From: Cryptomeria japonica
Lineage: Eukaryota > Streptophyta > Pinopsida > Cupressales > Cupressaceae
Reading direction: 5' to 3'
Assembly: GCF_030272615.1 (NCBI RefSeq)
Contig: NC_081413.1
Location: 563,201,010 to 563,265,009 of the forward strand
Length of the DNA: 64,000 bases
Shown: piece by piece, positions 58,301-64,000 of the stretch
How the letters are laid out: each line of letters starts with the position of its first letter
How positions within the stretch are numbered: the first letter of the stretch is position 1
Program-made: the position numbers and the translations under genes
The notes under the pieces: model-generated
Seen by the model: only the letters and a program-made list of their open reading frames with translations
The model's database searches: none
Told to the model about the DNA's origin: nothing

Positions 58301-59982
58301 CAAAGGAATTTGTGGTGTTCACAGACAACCAGGCTTTGAGTTACATTAATGCTCAAGAGAAGCTTAGCAATAGACATTTGAAATGGATGGAATACCTCCA
58401 ATCCTTCACCTTCACCATCAAGCATAAAAAGGGGCAACTAAACAAGGGGGCAGATGCTTTAAGTAGGAAGTTGTTGACAGTTCAAGAGTTACAATTGTAT
58501 AGCATAGGATTAGAAGGTTTCAAGGACCTCTATGAAGGAGATGAAGACTTCTCATCAGCTTACAAGGTTTGCAAGGAGTTTGAGTACCATTTCCATGGTG
58601 AGCATGCAGATTAAACTCTCCAAAATGGTCTCTTGTTCAAAGGTAATCAGTTGTGTGTACCAAGAGGATCCATGAGGGAAAACCTCATCCAAGAGAAACA
58701 CAATGGTAGTTTAAGTGGACACTTTGGAGTCAACAAAACCTTGGATCTAGTACAGAGGTACTACTATTGGCCCAAGTTGCCAAGAGATGTGAAAAGGTAT
58801 GTGGAGCAATTTGGTGTGTGCCAAAGAGAAAAAGGAGGATCAAGCAATGCTGGTCTCTATTAACCATTACCTATCCCAAATAGGCCTTGGGAATGTGTAA
58901 GCATGGAATTTGTAGTAGGACTTCCCAAGACAAAGACAGGTATGGACAACATCTATGTGGTAGTAGATAGATTTTCCAACTTGAGCCATTTCATTCCATG
59001 TAAAACTACACATGATGCTAGCTATGTTGCACATCTCTTCTTTAAGGAGATTGTGAGGATTCATGGACTCCCTTTAAGAATTGTTTCAAATAGGGACAAC
59101 ATGTTCATGGGCCATTTTTGGCAAACATTATGGAGGAGACTAGGAACTAACTTATCATTTAGCTCAACTTACCATCCACAAACTGATGGTCAAACTGAAG
59201 TCATTAATAGGGTGTTATGCAATTTGTTGAGGTGTTTAACCAAGGAGTATGGAAAGACATGGGATCGAATCATTCCTCAAGAAGAGTATGCATATAATGA
59301 CAATGTAAATAGGACCATTGGAAGAAGTCCTTTTGAGGTTGTCTATGGTAGACATCCAAGAGGAGTGTGTGAACTCAGGGAACTTGGTTCCATGGAGATG
59401 AAGAGTGGGTAAGTAGAGGACTTCACTCAAACCATCAAGGAAGTCCAAGAGTAGGTTAAGAAAGCCATCCTTGAATCCACTAAAAAACTAAAGGCCAAAA
59501 TGGATGAGAAAAGGAGAGAGGTTCAGTTCAAGGTGGGTGACTATGTGATGGTCCATTTGAGCAAAGCTAGAATGCAAAGTGGCAAGCCTACCAAACTGCA
59601 AATGAAGAGGGTAGGACCTTGTAGAATTCTAGAAAAATATGGTGAGAACACCTATAAGGTTGAACTTCTTTCAGACTTAGCCATTTCACCAGTCTCCAAT
59701 GTTGCTGATCTGATCATGTACAAGGGTGAGATAGAAGGGCAGACTGAGAACCAAGCCAAGGTACTACAAGACTTGGATGTGAATGCCTTACCTCAAGTGA
59801 AGCAGCCCATAGAAGAGGAGATCTTGGAGTCAAGGGTGAAGAAGTCTACTAGACACCAGGTCTACAAGGAGCACTTGGTGAAATGGGTAGGTCAACCTGT
59901 GTCTGAAGCTACTTGGGTGGAGGAGAGCAAGTTCAAGAAGTTTGGCATTGATCCGACTCTTCTCACTCCCCTATTTCCTTAG
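55385..59982 (+). pseudogene. Chromovirus copy 1 gag-pol with chromodomain
   Basis: ATG at 55385. An early TAG at about 55496, a one-base loss near 55630 and TAG at about 55796 disable the N-terminal gag; from 55825 an open frame of 783 codons covers the rest of gag through RNase H. CCHC knuckle CYNCGQFGHSTYRC at 56374-56415; protease DSG at 56644-56652; RT box YLDD at 57685-57696; RNase H from ECDTSG near 58132, with TAA at 58174, to about 58480. A TAA at 58612 precedes integrase (58633-59412): HFGVNKT near 58722, MEFVVGL (usual Asp is Glu) near 58902, VSNRD at 59083-59097, HPQTDGQTEV near 59175. Chromodomain HLVKWVGQPVSEATWVEE at about 59875-59930. Single-ORF chromovirus organisation. Confidence 0.9.
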
Positions 59983-59989
59983 TTTTTTG

Positions 59990-60005
59990 TAGAGGGAGAG
60001 TATGG
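59990..60005 (+). promoter_or_regulatory. Polypurine tract of copy 1
   Basis: TAGAGGGAGAGTATGG directly before the LTR start TGCAGGAGCA. Confidence 0.75.
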
Positions 60006-61589
60006 TGCAGGAGCACCCTTAAAAGGGCTCCCACCATTTTCTTTTGATTGTGTTCATGATTCTTTAAGAAGACATTGTATATACAATAAGAGCCATGTGC
60101 TCATTGGTCCTAGTTTAGGTCCTAGTTTGTTCTTAGGGTCATAAGTCAAGATTGAGATTTTCTTGGAAGTAGAGGGTATGTTTGCCTTTGAGGTGTTTAG
60201 GGTCCATTTTAGCATGGTGCATTCCTTAGGTTAGCCCAATGTGGGTCTAGGATTCAAGAAAAGCAACATTGAGAAAGTTGCTCAAAATTTGCATGACAAC
60301 TTTTCAAAGTTGTCAAGCAACTTTTCCACCTAGTGGTCAAAATATTTAGTTTAAGCGTGGACAACCCTAATATGGGAAAAAAAACTAAGGAGAGGGTAGT
60401 ATAAGTAGTTACAAACCCTAAGATAATGGGTTGGATGTTAGTTGTTGTACGACCCAAGCAAAGTGACTTGACTGTGACTATAATTTTGTTGCCAGTTGGC
60501 ACAAATGGAGTAAAGAAAGTTCATTAATGGATTGATTTTTGAGAAAAACTATGTTGTGTGTCTTGTATGGTGTAATTAATTCCTTTTTGAGCATTTAGAT
60601 TAGGTTTTGATTTGTAAGTGAGGTGTGTTTGTAAATATTTTGTAAATTGCCTTCTCACTGTCCAGTTTTGGACTGTTTTGAGGAAATGGGTTCATAACTC
60701 CATTCCCCATTGTGGAATCATCATGAAACCATGGGGAATGAGAGTCCAAACCCTGTACTATACTCCAAAGAAACCAAGGCCCTGGAAGATGTAGGGAGGC
60801 CATCTAAAGACCCACCCCTAGGTGAGACTAAATAGTGCTCGACTAGGAAGGGTTAAGTTGCAAAGGTCTTGGAGAGCAAGGAAGGTCAGAGAAGGAGGCA
60901 CCCTTTGGAGGAGTTGTAGAGGGGTGAGTGGAGAACCATTGGTGTGAAGGAGGAGCTTCCACCAATCCAAAAAAGGTGGCAAGAGCACCAAACCTACACT
61001 GTGACCTTGGTAGGCCTAAAAACCCTCTTTAAAACCCTTAAAAACCTTAAAATCCACCAAGGGCAGTGTACAGACACTTAGAGGCCTAAAACTAGAAAAA
61101 TACTTGAGCCCTTACCAAATGAATAGTAGGTATATTGGGAAGTTTCACAAGCATATGCATCATTTGCAAGAGGGAGCCCTAAAGTCTGAGTAGGAGGCCT
61201 AATTGGTCACTATCCTTGTAGCCCTATTTTGTAGGCAGAAGACAAAATTGTGAAATCGGTAAGGGGTGGGAAGCTTGAAACCTCTTGGGGGCACATGAAT
61301 GGGTGGAAAAACCTTGTATTAGTCCTGACCTATCCTTGCTAATACCTAGGAAGGTGTGGAACAAGCCAAACCCTTATTAGCCTAAGTGAGGGTTCCTTGA
61401 AACTCATGAGTAGGTGAGACCTTAGGAGTAGTTTATCAAATTGTTGGTGGGTGAATTGGGCAAGGCCAGGGGATTCCACAAGTAGAGGAAGTCCTAGAGA
61501 CCCTAGGGTGTGGTTAGAGCACCTGGTGATCCAAGGAAAGGATCCAAGAGCATAGACTAGAATAGTCTATCCCAAACGCCATCCCATCA
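60006..61589 (+). repeat. Shared LTR between chromovirus copies 1 and 2, 1584 bp
   Basis: Matches 53712-55305 with scattered substitutions and small gaps, for example loss of part of an AAGTTGC-repeated stretch near 60285. It keeps the TTGTATATACAA palindrome (60075-60086). It is preceded by a polypurine tract and followed by a primer binding site, so it reads as the 3' LTR of copy 1 and the 5' LTR of copy 2. Confidence 0.9.
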
Positions 61590-61591
61590 GA

Positions 61592-61607
61592 TTGGTATCA
61601 GAGTGAG
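61592..61607 (+). promoter_or_regulatory. Primer binding site of chromovirus copy 2
   Basis: TTGGTATCAGAGTGAG, initiator tRNA-Met type, two bases after the LTR end. Confidence 0.85.
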
Positions 61608-61668
61608 TTAAAAATTTGGTGGATCGTGCATGTCTCTATATATTGGTTAATCAGTAGGGGAGAGTAGA

Positions 61669-64000
61669 ATGGTCACTAATGCAGAGCTAGCTAGGGAGGT
61701 AGAAGAGTAGAAGGAGAAGAATAGTCTCCTTGAAGAAGCTATGAGCGAGATAAGGGATAAGCTGCAAGAAGTGGTGGATCAGAGGATGCAAGGACCTTTT
61801 GGTGAAGACACCAAGGATAAAGGAAAGAAAAATATAGACATAGATGACATTATACCTGAACCAGATCCCTTGTTCAATGAAGAACCTTTTGTAAAGGTTA
61901 TTAAGGCTTTGGACACCAAATCTTTTGAAGGATTGCCACATTTTAGTAGAAGGATGGACATAGACAATGTCATGGAATGGATTGAGGGTATGGAGAACTA
62001 CTTTGAGTGTGAGGGAGTGATAGAGGCTCAAAAAGTTAAGGTAGCCAAATCAAGATTAAGGGGAGCATCTTTTACATGGTGGAAGTACCTGCAAGAAGAG
62101 AGAGTTAGCATGGAGAAGCTACCTTTTGCCAATTGGAAGGCCATGGTGAGTAAGATCAAGGAGAACTACTTACTAGAGGATTATGAAGTCCAACTTCATA
62201 AGAAGAGAGAGGGATTGAAGCAAAAAGACCTTGATGTGACCTCCTACACCAAAGAATTTGAAAAGCTTTGTCTTAGATCCAAAGTCCAAGAAGATGAATC
62301 TATCAAGGTGGCTAGGTATCTAAGCGGCCTAAAGTGGAACACCGAAGAAGAGATAAGCCTATGGACTCTTACTACTATCCAAAAATGTCATCAGCTTGCT
62401 GCCAAGGTGGAAGAGAGGAACAAAAGGAAAGGAGACTCTAATAACAGGGGTAGAGGCAAAGGTAGAGATCAAATGAATCACCGAGGTGGTTACCAAAGCA
62501 AGGCAAATGAGCAAAGGAACCAAGGAGAAGCCAAGTTAACTGAGCATAGCAGTGAAACCAATCTCAGAGGAGGCCATTCTAGAGGAAGAGGTGCACAAGG
62601 TGGTCCAAGTAGGGGTAGAGGTACCGGCATGGGTAGCTCCTACTTTGCAACTATGAAATGTTACAATTGTGGTCCATTGGGACACCCGGCCTATAGATGC
62701 CCTGACAAGCCTACATCTTCAAATAGTGGAAAGAGGGTTGCTTATGCACATGAAGACACATCAAGAAGCAAGACACTTGAGGTGGCCCATATTGAATCAA
62801 AGATTGGAGAAAACCTGATGTTCAATAGAGTCTTGATATGACAACCAGTTAAGAATGAACCTAAGCATAGGAGAGCATTGTTTAAGGTGAGATGCAAGAT
62901 CCTTGGTAAAGTTTGCAAGGTGATAGTTGATTCAGTGTCAACTAATAACATAATATCAGAGGAGGCAATGAAGAAGTTGAAACTCACAAGGATACCCCAC
63001 ACTAACCCATATAAGGTGACATGGTTGAATCAAGAGCAGAGTGTGCTAGTCAATGAATAGAATTGGGTAGAGTTTTCTATTGGAGGATACAAGGATAAGA
63101 TCCTTTGTGATGTGTTACCCATGGATTCCTGTCACTTATTGCTAGGTAGACCCTGGCAATTTGATAGGAAGGTGATCTATGATGGAGAGGAGAACTCCAT
63201 TTCCTTTAAGAAGGATAGAAAAACTTTTAAGATTCAGTGTTTGATAGAGAATGAAGAGGGAACCTCAAAAATAGCTAGTGTCTCAATGGCTATTGGTAAA
63301 GAGTTCTTACACTTTCTACATGAGGAGTAAACAATGAGGTGTGCCATCTTTGTGAAGTGAAAGGAGGAGGAAGACAAGTTGCAGGTAGAGATACCCAAGG
63401 AGGTGAAGCAAATGTTGCAAGAGTATAAGGACATCGTGAGTGATGGAGCACCTGCAACACTCCCACCAAGAAGGTCTATAAGCCATCAAATAGAATTTGT
63501 TCCCGGTGCATCCCTACCTAATAAAGCTGCATATAAGCTCACACCTGACCAAAACAAGGAGGTGGCAAGGCAAGTGCAGGAGTTGTTGGAACAAGGACTG
63601 ATCAAGAAGAGCATCAGCCCATGTGTAGTCGCGGTAGTGCTAGCATCAAAGAAGGGAGGCAAGTGGAGACTTTGCACTGATTCAAGGGAAATCAATAGGA
63701 TCACCATAAGGTATAGGTTTCCTATTCCTAGAATAGAGGATTTGATGGACTATTTAGGAGGTGCTATGTATTTTAGTAAGTTGGACCTTAAAAGTGGTTA
63801 TCACCAGATTAGAATTAAGGAGAGTGATGAGTGGAAGACTGCTTTCAAGACCACATAGGGATTGTATGAATGGATTGTCATGCCATTTGGACTCACTAAT
63901 GCCCCAAGCACCTTCATGAGGTTGATGATTGAGGTGTTGAAAGACTTCACAGGCAGGTTTGTGGTGGTGTACCCAAATGACATTCTCATCTATAGCAGAA
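61669..64000 (+). pseudogene. Chromovirus copy 2 gag, protease and partial RT
   Basis: ATG at 61669, with TAG at 61708, then an open frame (366 codons from 61741) to TGA at 62839. It shows better gag integrity than copy 1: RMDIDNVMEWIEGMENYF near 61955 and knuckle CYNCGPLGHPAYRC at 62659-62700. The protease DSG reads DSV at 62929-62937. Stops at 63058, 63328, 63358 and 63856. The RT box reads YPND at 63970-63981 instead of YLDD, so catalysis is lost. Coding continues past 64000. Confidence 0.85.

Larger units (their letters stand above)
53712..61589 (+). mobile_element. Chromovirus with both LTRs (copy 1 of a tandem pair)
   Basis: 5' LTR 53712-55305 (1594 bp), internal region 55306-60005, 3' LTR 60006-61589 (1584 bp). 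Gag-pol with a C-terminal chromodomain, initiator tRNA-Met primer site and polypurine tract in the expected places. Immediately after the 3' LTR comes a primer binding site and a second gag instead of host DNA, so the 3' LTR also serves the next copy. The base composition is less decayed than its neighbours: one 783-codon frame is intact. Confidence 0.9.
61590..64000 (+). mobile_element. Chromovirus copy 2, internal region (runs off the window)
   Basis: Leader, gag, protease and part of RT, closely similar to 55306-57720. The right LTR and integrase lie beyond the window. Confidence 0.9.

Noticed and set aside
53960-60502. Similar minus-strand ORFs at 53960-54217 and 60254-60502
   Set aside because: They are the same LTR position in two LTR copies; similarity reflects the repeat, and nothing supports coding.

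Overview
The window looks like repeat-dense, gene-free DNA from a large plant genome. A conifer or similar gymnosperm is my guess, but that is inference. I see no host single-copy gene, no rRNA and no intact tRNA. Nearly all of it is retrotransposon sequence: Ty3/gypsy elements of at least three kinds (Tat-like, Athila-like, chromovirus), L1-type LINEs with DUF4283/zinc-knuckle ORF1 proteins, a non-autonomous element with copia-like ends, solo or relict LTRs, and a possible SINE. Almost every coding region carries in-frame stops and some frameshifts, so the features below are mostly pseudogenes.

Layout. 1-1840 (+): end of a Tat-like pol. 2217-5125 (-): 5'-truncated LINE-1. 5130-10594 (+): chromovirus without a 5' LTR. 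10596-15815 (-): LINE-2, interrupted by a 1013-bp solo LTR with a 5-bp target duplication. 15816-18950: AT-rich, one possible SINE. 18956-25617 (-): complete 6662-bp non-autonomous element with 882-bp LTRs and TCCTT target duplications; it has gag and a very long accessory ORF but no protease, RT or integrase. 27364-35351 (+): complete 7988-bp LINE-3 with 16-bp target duplications and three ORFs. 35413-47641: Athila-like gypsy (-) with a ~840-codon ORF downstream of pol, plus a head-to-head LTR/gag rearrangement at its left end. 47642-52640: relict LTR sequence and a possible LINE tail. 52678-53650 (+): broken plant-mobile-domain (PMD) gene. 53712-61589 (+): chromovirus with both LTRs. 61590-64000 (+): internal region of a second copy that shares the middle LTR, giving LTR-internal-LTR-internal.

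Most interesting signal. Three unrelated retroelements (LINE-3, the Athila-like element and the non-autonomous element) each carry, beyond their standard genes, a long ORF with the same architecture: an N-terminal globular domain of the 'putative plant transposon protein' type, a charged or lysine-rich linker, and a C-terminal coiled coil. In LINE-3 it is a third ORF placed directly after the RNase H end of ORF2. The target duplications, and a paralogous empty site at 47642-47953, show that it lies inside the LINE. The PMD gene is a further TE-associated accessory protein.
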